Assembly (NCBI RefSeq): GCF_000400505.1
Contig: NZ_CM001857.1
Span: 2,526,608 to 2,590,607, forward strand
Source of the DNA: Musicola paradisiaca NCPPB 2511
Lineage (GTDB): Bacteria; Pseudomonadota; Gammaproteobacteria; Enterobacterales; Enterobacteriaceae
Direction of reading: 5' to 3'
Length of the DNA stretch: 64,000 nt
Below the pieces are notes generated by a model. It worked only from the letters and a program-made list of their open reading frames with translations. It ran no database searches and was not told the origin of the DNA. Positions 21,385 to 29,453 of the stretch are shown piece by piece. The translations under genes were made by a program, and so were the position numbers. How positions within the stretch are numbered: the stretch's first letter is position 1; each line of letters opens with the position of its first letter.

Positions 21385-21665
21385 TTTCACCGGCGCCCGT
21401 CATGGGCGCCACTGTTCTCCCCGCCAAGTCTCTTCCTGACGGCATGGCACTGACCCCGAGTTATCCACCACGCTTTCTCCCGCCGCCCTAGCGCCCACCC
21501 GCCGCATAGGTGGTTGCACGTATTGCCTGCCGACCAGCGACGGAGGCGATTTCGTTACATTTACCGGCACAAACAGCATGGACGTACCACACCACGACCA
21601 TGGATAATCCGGCGCTGGAACAGTCACGCGCAGGCTGAGGTCATGCGCACTACAGGAGATCTGGT

Positions 21666-22313
21666 ATGAAGCTTTTTATCTATGAACACTGCCCGTTTTG
21701 CGTGAAGGCCCGCATGATTTTCGGCCTGAAGTCTCTGCCGGTAGACGTGACCGTACTGTCCAATGACGACGAAGCGACGCCCATTTCCATGGTGGGACAG
21801 AAGATGGTGCCGATTCTGCAAAAAGCGGATGGCGGCTATATGCCGGAAAGTCTGGATATCGTGAGATACGTCGACGGGCTGGATGGCAAACCGGTACTGA
21901 ACGGCGCGGTTAACCCGGCCATTGATGACTGGATCCGTCAGGTTTACCTGTACGCGGGCCAGTTGCTGATCCCCCGTTTTTCCCGCGCTCGATTTGAAGA
22001 GTTCGCCACCGAGGCTGGCCGCAACTACTTCATCCACAAAAAAGAGGGCCAGATCGGCAGCTTTGCCGGGCACTTCGCCCAAACCGAGGCGCTGGTCGCC
22101 CGGCTGGAGCATGACCTGCTGGCGCTGGAACCGCTGATCGTCAGCGCCGACGCCTGCAACGGCGCGCTGTCGCTGGACGATATCAACCTGTTCCCGCTGC
22201 TGCGTTCGCTGAGCATTGTCGCCAATGTCGCCGTTCCTCCCCAGGTCGCCGCCTACCGTGACGCCATGGCGCGGCTGAGCAACATCAGCTTGCTGGCCGG
22301 TCAGGCGCAGTAA
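21666..22313 (+). CDS. grxB: Glutaredoxin 2
   Basis: GrxB is a glutathione-dependent dithiol oxidoreductase with a GST-like fold. The 215-residue product (same as E. coli) has the redox-active site CPFC at residues 9-12 in a thioredoxin-like N-terminal domain, the cis-proline segment QKMVPILQ near residue 45, and an all-helical C-terminal domain. AGGAGATCTGGT precedes the ATG. A short GC hairpin (GCCTGCC...GGCAGGC) follows the stop. Confidence 0.96.
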   Translation: MKLFIYEHCPFCVKARMIFGLKSLPVDVTVLSNDDEATPISMVGQKMVPILQKADGGYMPESLDIVRYVDGLDGKPVLNGAVNPAIDDWIRQVYLYAGQLLIPRFSRARFEEFATEAGRNYFIHKKEGQIGSFAGHFAQTEALVARLEHDLLALEPLIVSADACNGALSLDDINLFPLLRSLSIVANVAVPPQVAAYRDAMARLSNISLLAGQAQ

Positions 22314-22436
22314 TCACGCCGCCTGCCTGCGGGCAGGCGCGTTTCAGTACATTCCGATTGGCGATATCCCCCGATTGTCGCACCCTGCCAGCAGGCTTCG
22401 GTGGTTCGGAGCACTTTAAAAACAAGAGGTTATAGG

Positions 22437-23000
22437 ATGAAATTTTCAGGACTGGCCGCATTGGCGCTGCTTGGCTCGTTATTATTGAGCGGCTGCGGGC
22501 CGCTGACGCAATATTCCCTGAGCGAGCAGGAAATCAACCAATACCTGCAACAGCATAATGATTATCAGAAACAGCTCGGTGTCCCCGGCGTGATCGACGC
22601 CAACATCGTGCTGACCGAACTCAATAGCCAAATCGGCCGCACCGAGCCCGGCAAAGTGACGCTGAGCGGCAACGCCAAAGTGAATATCGCCTCGCTGCTC
22701 GGCAACCAGACCGCCGACATGAAACTGACGTTGAAAGCCCAGCCGGTGTTCAATAAAGAGCAAGGTGCCATCTATCTGAAAGATCTGGAATTGGTGAACT
22801 ACCAGGTCGAACCGGAAAAATTACAGTCGCTGTTGCAGACGCTGACGCCCTATCTGAATCAGTCGCTGAAGAATTACTTCGACCAGAAACCCGCCTATGT
22901 GCTGAACCCGGAGCACAGCAACAAGGAAGCGCTGGCGAAAAAACTGGCGAAAGGTATTGAGGTTAAACCCGGGCAATTGGTGATCCTGCTCACCGACTGA
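22437..23000 (+). CDS. yceB: Outer-membrane-type lipoprotein YceB
   Basis: A 187-residue DUF1439 lipoprotein (E. coli 186). The signal peptide MKFSGLAALALLGSLLLSGC ends in a lipobox LLSGC, so Cys20 should be lipidated; Gly at +2 is compatible with Lol sorting to the outer membrane. The body resembles TULIP-like lipid-binding proteins (YSLSEQEINQYLQQHNDYQKQLG). The ATG at 22437 was chosen because the signal peptide begins there. It follows grxB as in E. coli. Confidence 0.93.
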   Translation: MKFSGLAALALLGSLLLSGCGPLTQYSLSEQEINQYLQQHNDYQKQLGVPGVIDANIVLTELNSQIGRTEPGKVTLSGNAKVNIASLLGNQTADMKLTLKAQPVFNKEQGAIYLKDLELVNYQVEPEKLQSLLQTLTPYLNQSLKNYFDQKPAYVLNPEHSNKEALAKKLAKGIEVKPGQLVILLTD

Positions 23001-23018
23001 TGCCGTCGCGCTCATTCC

Positions 23019-23043
23019 GGGCATGTCAGTCACCGACATGCCC
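23019..23043. terminator. Hairpin between convergent yceB and ycdY
   Basis: GGGCATGTC (23019-23027) pairs perfectly with GACATGCCC (23035-23043) over a seven-base loop. It lies between two convergent stops (23000 and 23065) and probably acts in both directions, though neither side has a strong T run. Confidence 0.5.
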
Positions 23044-23064
23044 AGGCTGACACGATAACGGCGA

Positions 23065-23634
23065 TTAGGCATCTTGCTGACGGTTATCGTCGTCTGTCTC
23101 CGCCAGCTCATCTCGCATCGCATCCAGCGCCTCACGGCAAATTATCGCCAATGTGCGGTAGAACGGCGTGACGGCGTGGCTCTCGACTTTCCCCAGAAAA
23201 CGTCCGCTCCAGGGCAGCAAGTAGTTGTCGAACAACGCAATCTGCGCGGCGGTTTCATCGTCCTGCGCCTGATCTTCCAGCCAGGACGCCGCCAGCAGCA
23301 ACCCACCGAAATGGTCGGCCGGGCCTTCGCCCAACGGCATACCTCGCTGCTGTAAAAATGCCCGCACTTCCGCCTCCGGCACGCCCTCTTCCCAGGCCGA
23401 TCCCCACGGCGCCACCGCCGGGTCATCACCGAACAACGAGACGTAATCCGCCGTCAGCGCCGGCAAATCGACGCTTTTCTCTAAGCGCGCCAGCAGGTCA
23501 TCCTGCTCCAGCGGCCAGTGCTGCGGCATTTTGCCTTGCTGGATCAGCGTCAATAACGGCGCCAGCAGCGGATCCTGCGGCTGACGATAAAACAGTGAAC
23601 CGAGGATGCGGCACACCACGGAGAATTCATTCAT
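23065..23634 (-). CDS. ycdY: TorD/DmsD-family chaperone YcdY
   Basis: A 189-residue, all-helical TorD-family protein (E. coli YcdY 184). It begins MNEFSVVCRILGSLFYRQP and contains DYVSLFGDDPAVAPWGSAW, the family segment equivalent to YxxLF...P.ESV. In E. coli YcdY acts as a chaperone that activates the phosphatase YcdX and is linked to swarming. It lies 31 bases downstream of ycdX, so the pair is an operon. Confidence 0.93.
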   Translation of the reverse strand: MNEFSVVCRILGSLFYRQPQDPLLAPLLTLIQQGKMPQHWPLEQDDLLARLEKSVDLPALTADYVSLFGDDPAVAPWGSAWEEGVPEAEVRAFLQQRGMPLGEGPADHFGGLLLAASWLEDQAQDDETAAQIALFDNYLLPWSGRFLGKVESHAVTPFYRTLAIICREALDAMRDELAETDDDNRQQDA

Positions 23635-23665
23635 GTTATTACCTTGTGAATAATGAGTGACGGTG

Positions 23666-24403
23666 TCACAAATCCGCAAATTCGGGAATAGCAGGCTTAC
23701 CGCGTAATTGCAGAAAATCCAGCACCCGGCGCGGGCTGACATTCAACACACGATCCTGCGGAAAATCAACTTCCTGCAATATGCGCTCACAGTGGGGAAA
23801 CTCCCCCATCGACCAGGCGATATGCGAATCAGACCCCAGCGCCAGATAACCGCCCGCGTCACGGACCGCTTCGGCAATCGCCCGACAATTCGGCCCGCTG
23901 CCCCGGCGGGAGTGTTCAAACGAGGAATTGTTCAGCTCCAGCGCCACGTTGTACTCGGCGGCGGCCTGCGCCACGGCGCGGATATCAATGGGAAATTTGG
24001 GGTTGCCGGGGTGGCTTATCATGTGCACATTCCCCTGCGCCATGGCAGCAATCATTGCCGTGGTGTGAACGGCCTGATTTTGCGGCGGGAAGACCGGTTC
24101 GTGAAACCCGGCGATGATCAGATCCATCGTCTCCAGCATCTGGCCAGTACAGTCGATGTCGCCATCCAGATTTTTGATATTGGATTCGATCCCGCGAAGA
24201 ATGCCGATGCCGTCAACCACTCGCGGCCAGACACGCATATTAATGAAGTGCCAGTAGTGCGGCGCATCCGCCATATCGGGGCCGTGGTCGGTAATGGCGA
24301 ACAGACGAATGTTTTTCTTTTTCGCTTCGGCAACATAGTCATGCAGCGTACTGTAGGCGTGGGTACTGGCGACGGTGTGCATGTGCAAATCAACGGGATA
24401 CAT
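23666..24403 (-). CDS. ycdX: PHP-domain zinc phosphatase YcdX
   Basis: A 245-residue PHP-family metallo-phosphatase, the same length as E. coli YcdX, whose trinuclear zinc site is built from histidines and acids. HMHT (residues 7-10), [14 protein letters not shown] and the C-terminal [13 protein letters not shown] supply the ligands. I start at [10 protein letters not shown] (24403); the longer frame to 24442 adds no similarity. It is co-transcribed with its chaperone partner YcdY. Confidence 0.95.
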   Translation of the reverse strand: MYPVDLHMHTVASTHAYSTLHDYVAEAKKKNIRLFAITDHGPDMADAPHYWHFINMRVWPRVVDGIGILRGIESNIKNLDGDIDCTGQMLETMDLIIAGFHEPVFPPQNQAVHTTAMIAAMAQGNVHMISHPGNPKFPIDIRAVAQAAAEYNVALELNNSSFEHSRRGSGPNCRAIAEAVRDAGGYLALGSDSHIAWSMGEFPHCERILQEVDFPQDRVLNVSPRRVLDFLQLRGKPAIPEFADL

Positions 24404-24602
24404 GATTTCTCCTGGTGTGGCATTGATAAGCAAGCATAGCATTTATCCCTCCGTGGCACAGCGGCGATGAGAATCAATAACATTAAATTAACGCAGCCGA
24501 CATATTCTCAACCGCGCACATTGCGACACCCTCCCCGTTGGCGAGCAAAGCAGCAGATTGCTTGAAGTTTGGCTAAACGCGCGTTTTTATAAAAGAAGTT
24601 TG

Positions 24603-24631
24603 TTGACGCTACAACGGAATTTCCCTACAGT
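24603..24631 (+). promoter_or_regulatory. Sigma-70 promoter of tRNA-Ser
   Basis: TTGACG (24603-24608) and TACAGT (24626-24631) are separated by exactly 17 bases, about 27 bases before the tRNA 5' end. A GC-rich discriminator (AGCGCCCG) follows, typical of stringently controlled stable-RNA promoters. Confidence 0.8.
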
Positions 24632-24658
24632 AGCGCCCGTCGCTGAGACAGCGGCTAC

Positions 24659-24748
24659 GGTGAGGTGTCCGAGTGGCTGAAGGAGCACGCCTGGAAAGTG
24701 TGTATACGTGAAAACGTATCGAGGGTTCGAATCCCTCCCTCACCGCCA
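24659..24748 (+). tRNA. tRNA-Ser (anticodon GGA)
   Basis: A 90-base class II tRNA with acceptor stem GGTGAGG/CCTCACC, D arm GAGTGGCTGAAGGAGC, anticodon loop CCTGGAAAG (GGA) and a long variable arm (TGTATACG...CGTATCG). The T arm is GAGGGTTCGAATCCCTC and the 3' CCA is encoded. It closely resembles E. coli serX/serW tRNA and reads UCC/UCU codons. It has its own promoter and terminator. Such tRNA genes are frequent integration sites, and an accessory region follows. Confidence 0.97.
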
Positions 24749-24758
24749 GATTAACAAC

Positions 24759-24795
24759 AAAAACCCCAGGCTTAGGTCTGGGGTTTTTGTTTTTT
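24759..24795 (+). terminator. Intrinsic terminator of tRNA-Ser
   Basis: AAAAACCCCAG pairs with CTGGGGTTTTT around an eight-base loop, followed by GTTTTTT. It begins ten bases after the tRNA 3' end. Confidence 0.9.
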
Positions 24796-24840
24796 AACCG
24801 GTGATGGGTGGTGGAAAAACCGGCGTCGCGTCGTCAGAGC

Positions 24841-24968
24841 GCATTCACGCATTCACACATTCACACATTCACGCATTCACGCATTCACGCATTCACGCAT
24901 TCACGCATTCACGCATTCACGCATTCACGCATTCACGCATTCACGCATTCACGCATTCACGCATTCAC
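24841..24968. repeat. Sixteen-copy 8-bp tandem repeat (VNTR)
   Basis: Exactly 16 head-to-tail copies of GCATTCAC; copies 3 and 4 read ACATTCAC and the others are identical. No gene runs through it. It lies between the tRNA-Ser terminator and the HAD gene (stop at 25097), so it is downstream of both flanking transcripts. Near-perfect identity implies recent slippage; copy number probably differs between strains. Confidence 0.95.
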
Positions 24969-25096
24969 GCATAAATGATGCAGCGCCCTCGCGGTTTACA
25001 GCATCCCATTTTCGGCATTTTTTACATCCATACCGGTTTGCCCATAGTGGTAACGACCCTCAACGTCACTCGAGGTCATCAAGGGCATCGCCGCCG

Positions 25097-25762
25097 TTAA
25101 TGGTTCTGCCGACCACGCCCCCGTTCCTCCAACTGCGCGCATAACTGTGAAGGTGACTGGCAATACATATCCGCGCCATGATCCCGCAACTCATCATAGG
25201 AACCATACCCCCACAGCACACCGATGGCGAATAAACCATTATTATGCGCACTGATAATATCCTCTTTCCTGTCCCCTATCATGACGGTCTTTTTTCTATC
25301 CAACGTATGTTTATTTATCAGGGCCGATAACAATTGGCTTTTATCATCTAAACTACCGTCTGCGAGCGTGCCCATAATATCGGTAAAAAACGAATCAAGT
25401 TTTAAATTCACCAGTATCTTCTCTGCAAACATCTGTCTCTTCGACGTCGCCACAAATAAATGATGCCCATTACTTTTTAACTGGCTAAGCGATGCCTGAA
25501 TTTCCGGATAAGGCACGCTATTATAAAGCCCGTGTTGGCCATAATGCTCCCGATAGATATTCACCGTTTCAGCCACGCGGTTATCGCCATACGGCGCCAG
25601 TAAGGTACGGACAATACTATTCATGGGCGGGCCAACCAGCGCGGTGATATCCCTATTTTCATCAACGGCATGGCCTTGCTGGCGAATGGCATACACTAAA
25701 CTCGCGCTGATGCCGGGGAGAGAATTAATGATGGTTCCGTCCAGATCAAAGAGTATATTCAC
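25097..25762 (-). CDS. HAD-superfamily phosphatase, phosphoglycolate phosphatase-like
   Basis: 221 residues of the HAD hydrolase family, subclass I (helical cap). Motif I is FDLDGTIINS (nucleophile Asp7), motif II VATSKR, motif III lysine DDKSQ and motif IV MIGDRKEDI. It resembles Gph/PgpPhosphatase-like proteins, often called phosphoglycolate phosphatase, but the substrate cannot be read from sequence. Codon use is more AT-rich than the surrounding core genes. It is divergent from the RidA-like gene and is the first gene after the tRNA-Ser/VNTR segment. Confidence 0.85.
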   Translation of the reverse strand: MNILFDLDGTIINSLPGISASLVYAIRQQGHAVDENRDITALVGPPMNSIVRTLLAPYGDNRVAETVNIYREHYGQHGLYNSVPYPEIQASLSQLKSNGHHLFVATSKRQMFAEKILVNLKLDSFFTDIMGTLADGSLDDKSQLLSALINKHTLDRKKTVMIGDRKEDIISAHNNGLFAIGVLWGYGSYDELRDHGADMYCQSPSQLCAQLEERGRGRQNH

Positions 25763-25880
25763 GCCGCGCCCCCCTCATTTTTAATAAATGTGACTGTTCG
25801 CAAATAACCTGATACCGATCAGGCTTGTCACGACCACTGTATGGGAATACAGTAAAAACACCACTAATGATGAGGATATT

Positions 25881-26258
25881 ATGATGATTATGAGAGCGGC
25901 ACCACACACAAAAGATGATACTTGCCCGGCATGCGTCGTCGCTGGCGGATTTATTTTCCTGGCACACCACAGCGGCGGTCATGAAAAAGCGGATGCGGTG
26001 TTTCAGGCAAGAGCGTCTCTGAAAGCCCTGAGTCGAACGTTACAATCTGTCGATGCAAGCCTCAATGACATGGTTCAATTAACGCTGTATCTCAAGCATC
26101 GCCAGGATTTCCCCGCGGTTCGGGACGTTTTCCGCGAGTTTTTCACCGATGGCCATTATCCAGCACGGATGACGGTGTTCACTGATTTTATCAGCGAAAA
26201 CTGCCTCTGTATGATGGACGGCACGGCGGTTGTGGCATCCTCCCCTGATGCGCAGTGA
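25881..26258 (+). CDS. RidA-family protein
   Basis: A 125-residue member of the RidA/YjgF/UK114 family (enamine/imine deaminases protecting PLP enzymes). The family core is present: VAGGFIFLAHHSG, QARASLKALSRTLQSVDASLNDMVQLTLYL and a C-terminal PARMTVF with the conserved Arg. The usual IEAIA-type end is changed to MMDGTAVV, with Asp in place of Glu, so it is a divergent paralog and not the housekeeping RidA. GAGGATATT precedes the ATG. An intrinsic hairpin follows the stop. Confidence 0.85.
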   Translation: MMIMRAAPHTKDDTCPACVVAGGFIFLAHHSGGHEKADAVFQARASLKALSRTLQSVDASLNDMVQLTLYLKHRQDFPAVRDVFREFFTDGHYPARMTVFTDFISENCLCMMDGTAVVASSPDAQ

Positions 26259-26306
26259 TGTCATGACAGGCAACCGGTATCAAACTTACCGGTATCAACA
26301 CTGTGA

Positions 26307-26331
26307 GTGCCCACCATCATTGCGTGGGCAC
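26307..26331 (+). terminator. Hairpin downstream of the RidA-like gene
   Basis: GTGCCCAC (26307-26314) pairs with GTGGGCAC (26324-26331) over nine bases and is followed by CCAATTATTTA. It lies 49 bases after the stop and would separate the gene from the PLD-like gene at 26364. A direct repeat CCGGTATCAA precedes it. Confidence 0.55.
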
Positions 26332-26363
26332 CCAATTATTTAGGGTATTTACCACGAGAAAAT

Positions 26364-27320
26364 ATGAACATACTTGATGACACCTCATGCCTGGAAGATT
26401 ATTTAAAATCACACCGGGGAAAGAAGATTAACATCATTACCGCCTTTGCCAGCGGTACAGAAGAGATCCTTTCCGCATTATTGGATAATAACAACACCAT
26501 TGAATTATTAGTTGGGACAATTAATGCTTTCACTGCGCCAAAATTCATTGAATATTGCGCCGAGCACAACCGGAATAATTTTCGCACTTTCGTGGATTTT
26601 GGTTATGAATCAAGTATTCATTGGAAGTTGTATTTAATCGAACCGGATATTGTTGTCATTGGCAGCGCCAATTTTACAAAAACTGGCTTATCCCTTCGGC
26701 GAGATACTTGCGTGGTCATGGAAAATATCGGTCTGTATACTGAATACGTGCGGCGTTTTAGACAATTATTAACCGCGAAATCGGTCATCAAAGCAGATAA
26801 ATCATCAGCATTCCAATTCGCCTTTAATCATTATCGTCGCAACCATAATAAAACCCAGGCGGGATTGGCACGGTCTCGGCATTATTCCAGCGCCGAGGCA
26901 TGGTTATTAGATGAAAGCAATCAGACGCTACCGTTGTTCCTTTGGTGTAAGCGCCATTCAGCGGAAACCAAAACCAAAGCCACTCAGCTGTTGCAAGCAG
27001 AATCGGCGGAAGCGGATCCCCCCCTGCTGAGGGATTTTTTCACATACGACGCCAAGCAAGATGAACTGCCCTTCCAACAGGGCGATGTGGTGCTTTGCGC
27101 CAATCACCGTGGAAGTTATATCGATTTTTATACATTCGATAGAATTATTTACAGCGAGGGGCGCCACTTCCTCTATTCGTATCGCCGGAATCGGTATCAA
27201 CGCCCGTTCGAACTGAATACGTTGAAAACAAAACTTAAGCACGCGATACCGCAACTGTTTGAACGTGACGCTACCTGTATTGACCGCGACGAACTGCAAG
27301 AAATTCTGCACCTGACATAA
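26364..27320 (+). CDS. Phospholipase D-like single-HKD protein
   Basis: A 318-residue protein with one PLD catalytic motif: His86-x-Lys88 in SSIHWKLYLIEPD, then GSANFT at residues 100-105. The acidic residue of HKD is Glu93 instead of Asp. Single-motif proteins of this size usually dimerise to form one active site, as in Nuc, BfiI and NgoFVII-type restriction nucleases. Here too an uncharacterised C-terminal half (about 180-318, rich in aromatic and basic residues, RYQRPFELNTLKTKL) may bind nucleic acid. I start at MNILDDTS (26364), the first ATG with a purine-rich leader. No membrane segment or signal peptide. A nuclease or defence role is an inference only. Confidence 0.75.
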   Translation: MNILDDTSCLEDYLKSHRGKKINIITAFASGTEEILSALLDNNNTIELLVGTINAFTAPKFIEYCAEHNRNNFRTFVDFGYESSIHWKLYLIEPDIVVIGSANFTKTGLSLRRDTCVVMENIGLYTEYVRRFRQLLTAKSVIKADKSSAFQFAFNHYRRNHNKTQAGLARSRHYSSAEAWLLDESNQTLPLFLWCKRHSAETKTKATQLLQAESAEADPPLLRDFFTYDAKQDELPFQQGDVVLCANHRGSYIDFYTFDRIIYSEGRHFLYSYRRNRYQRPFELNTLKTKLKHAIPQLFERDATCIDRDELQEILHLT

Positions 27321-27391
27321 CCAGGTGCTGAATCTTTCACGATCCCGTCGCGAACCTCACTGCCGGCATGGCGTTTCCCCCCGCGAGCGGG

Positions 27392-28348
27392 TCATTGCGG
27401 CAGCGCCCGCACCAGACGCTGCTCCACCATTTCCGCCCCCCACTGCTGGCCGGCATACTCCTCGGCCAGTTGAAAGCCCGCCTGCTCATACAGGCGAAGG
27501 GCAGCATCCAGCCCCCGCAATGTCCAAAGGTGGGTTTCCGCCAGCTTGAGATGGTCGCAGTGCGCGACGGCTTCCGCCAACAGACGACGGCCAACCCCGG
27601 CGCCACGCCAGCCATCTTCGACGATGAACCAGCGCAAATGTGCGCGGCCTTCGCCCAAATCCTCCGTATCAATCGCCACCGAGCCGATAATGCGTTCCCC
27701 ATCGAGCGCCAGCCAGACGGCGTTGCCGCCTTGCGTCAGGCGAGGCATGAAATCCGCCAGGCCCGCAGCCACCTTGCTTTCAAAAAATGCGCCGAATCCG
27801 ACGGCGCGCGTATAGTAACTGGCGTGCATCTCGACCACCCGGCCGATCAGTCCCGGTCGATAACCGGCCACAATACTGACGGCGGGCAGCGCGGCATTGA
27901 CGCCGGTACGGCATGCCTCCAGCGCGCCGGCATAGTGGTTCAGGCCGGTGACAATGCTACGCTGCGCCGCAGGCGTCAGCCGGTTCAATGCCGAGGAAAC
28001 CTGCCCTTTGGCGAAAGCATTGATACCCTCCAGCACCTGCTCCCCGGCATCGGTAAGCGATAAGGGTTTACACCGGCCATCGTCCTCTTGTGCGCTGTCC
28101 TGCACCAGCCCGGCGGCGACCAATTTACTCACCATCCGGCTGACCGTGGATTTCTCCAGATTAAGCCGTTCACACAGTACCGATGCCGTCAGGCCTTCCG
28201 ACGCGCCAATTTCAATCAGCGCGTGGACGAACGACGGCGGCATCGTCGTATCTGCCAGCGAAGGTTTCATAAACCCCAGCTCCCGCACTAACCGGCGAGA
28301 AGCTTCTCGAATAGGCGTAATCAGCAGATCAGGCGAGATATCAGTCAT
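27392..28348 (-). CDS. MarR-GNAT fusion: transcription regulator with acetyltransferase domain
   Basis: 318 residues. The first ~150 are a MarR-type winged helix (ELGFMKPSLADTTMPPSFVHALIEIG, then LNLEKSTVSRMVSKLVAAGLVQ as recognition helix and wing). The rest is a GNAT acetyltransferase (WFIVEDGWRGAGVGRRLLAEAV, the acetyl-CoA loop; LRGLDAALRLYEQAGF). Such bifunctional helix-turn-helix/GNAT proteins are known in several bacteria; targets are unknown. The ATG at 28348 has GGGG five bases before it; two upstream in-frame ATG codons have poorer leaders. The perfect inverted repeat at 28361-28379 just before the start suggests autoregulation. Confidence 0.85.
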   Translation of the reverse strand: MTDISPDLLITPIREASRRLVRELGFMKPSLADTTMPPSFVHALIEIGASEGLTASVLCERLNLEKSTVSRMVSKLVAAGLVQDSAQEDDGRCKPLSLTDAGEQVLEGINAFAKGQVSSALNRLTPAAQRSIVTGLNHYAGALEACRTGVNAALPAVSIVAGYRPGLIGRVVEMHASYYTRAVGFGAFFESKVAAGLADFMPRLTQGGNAVWLALDGERIIGSVAIDTEDLGEGRAHLRWFIVEDGWRGAGVGRRLLAEAVAHCDHLKLAETHLWTLRGLDAALRLYEQAGFQLAEEYAGQQWGAEMVEQRLVRALPQ

Positions 28349-28360
28349 CGCGACCCCAAA

Positions 28361-28379
28361 TAGTTGCATAGTACAACTA
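28361..28379. promoter_or_regulatory. Putative MarR operator (perfect inverted repeat)
   Basis: TAGTTG (28361-28366) and CAACTA (28374-28379) form perfect 6-bp arms around seven bases. The 19-bp palindrome is 12 bases upstream of the MarR-GNAT start codon, the place expected for an autorepression site, and its TTG...CAA core is typical of MarR-family operators. Confidence 0.65.
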
Positions 28380-28473
28380 ACATTACGCACATTTGCCCAG
28401 CGAGGCAACCCCCATGCCGAAGGCCACGGCAGCGGCATATCAACCAGGATGGCAGGTTGGATCCAAGGTCATT

Positions 28474-29235
28474 TCATCGGCTATGTCGCACCACGGCCAA
28501 CCCTCTCTGTTCGAACGACGACGTCAATGTGTCCGGCACGTCGTCGTCCACAATCAGCGTATTGGCCAGCGACAGATCGCCAATGGCGTATTGTGATGCG
28601 ACATTCAGCTTGTCTCGCGTCGCCATCACGATAGTTTCCGCCGCCCGTGCGGCCAACGCCCGTTTGATGTACGCCTCTTCCAAATCGCCGGTGCTAAACC
28701 CCGCCTGTGGGTGAACGCCGGTCACGCCCATAAAAAACAGGTCGGCGCGAATATGCGACATCGCTTCTACCGCCGCCGCCCCCACCGTCACCAGCGAATG
28801 CTTGTACAGTTTGCCGCCAATCAATACGACGTCGATGGCCGGATAATTCACCAACTCCACCGCCACGCTGGGGCTGTGCGTCACCACCGTGATCGCCAGA
28901 TCCGCCGGCAGGGCGTTCACCAGCTCGCCGCTGGTGGTGCCGCCATCGATCATCACCACCTGTCCCGGCGCAATCATCGCCGCCGCGGTACGGGCGAGAC
29001 GCTGTTTTTCATCCATCGCTATCTGGCTGCGGGCGGCGAAATTCACCACCGTGTCCGATGCCGGCAGCGCGCCGCCATGTACCCGCAGCAAACGGCCTTC
29101 ACGCGCCAGCTCGCGCAGATCCCGGCGGATGGTGTCTTCAGAGACGCCAAACTGTTCGCTGAGCGCTTTTGCCAGCACCTGCCCCTCTGCCGCCAACTGC
29201 GCCAGAATCTGTTGTTTACGTTTTGTCGTCAGCAT
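28474..29235 (-). CDS. DeoR/GlpR-family transcription regulator
   Basis: 253 residues with the family layout: an N-terminal helix-turn-helix (LAKALSEQFGVSEDTIRRDLREL, residues 20-45), then RVHGGA, then a DeoR sensor domain with MIDGGTTSGELVNAL and LFFMGVTGVHPQAGFSTGDLEEA, which binds a phosphorylated sugar or related ligand. It is divergent from nudK. Repeated TTACACGAAAA elements between the two genes are candidate operators, so it may control nudK and itself. Confidence 0.9.
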   Translation of the reverse strand: MLTTKRKQQILAQLAAEGQVLAKALSEQFGVSEDTIRRDLRELAREGRLLRVHGGALPASDTVVNFAARSQIAMDEKQRLARTAAAMIAPGQVVMIDGGTTSGELVNALPADLAITVVTHSPSVAVELVNYPAIDVVLIGGKLYKHSLVTVGAAAVEAMSHIRADLFFMGVTGVHPQAGFSTGDLEEAYIKRALAARAAETIVMATRDKLNVASQYAIGDLSLANTLIVDDDVPDTLTSSFEQRGLAVVRHSR

Positions 29236-29275
29236 GTTGGCTCCACATTTCCGCCCGTTTTCTCATGATTGAATA

Positions 29276-29390
29276 TGCATGAATTTACACGAAAAGTCCG
29301 TCATCCGTCATTTCATTGTCATTTTTAGTGAAAACCGACCAAAAACGTGCAGATTCACTCGCCACTGATTACACGAAAATGCATGAAATG
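29276..29390. promoter_or_regulatory. Paired operator-like repeats between the DeoR gene and nudK
   Basis: The 11-mer TTACACGAAAA occurs at 29285-29295 and again at 29369-29379, starts 84 bases apart (eight helical turns). Each copy is beside ATGCATGAA or TGCATGAAA (29276-29284 and 29380-29388), with the flanking element on opposite sides. This fits two binding sites of the divergent DeoR-type regulator, possibly closing a small loop. Other CATGA(A) elements lie nearby. Confidence 0.65.
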
Positions 29391-29453
29391 ACTTGATATC
29401 GCACGATGACCTATTTTAGGATGCAGACTCCCTTCACCACCAGGAGCATCATC

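Noticed and set aside
24841..24968. CRISPR array
   Set aside because: Units are 8 bp with no spacers and no cas genes nearby.
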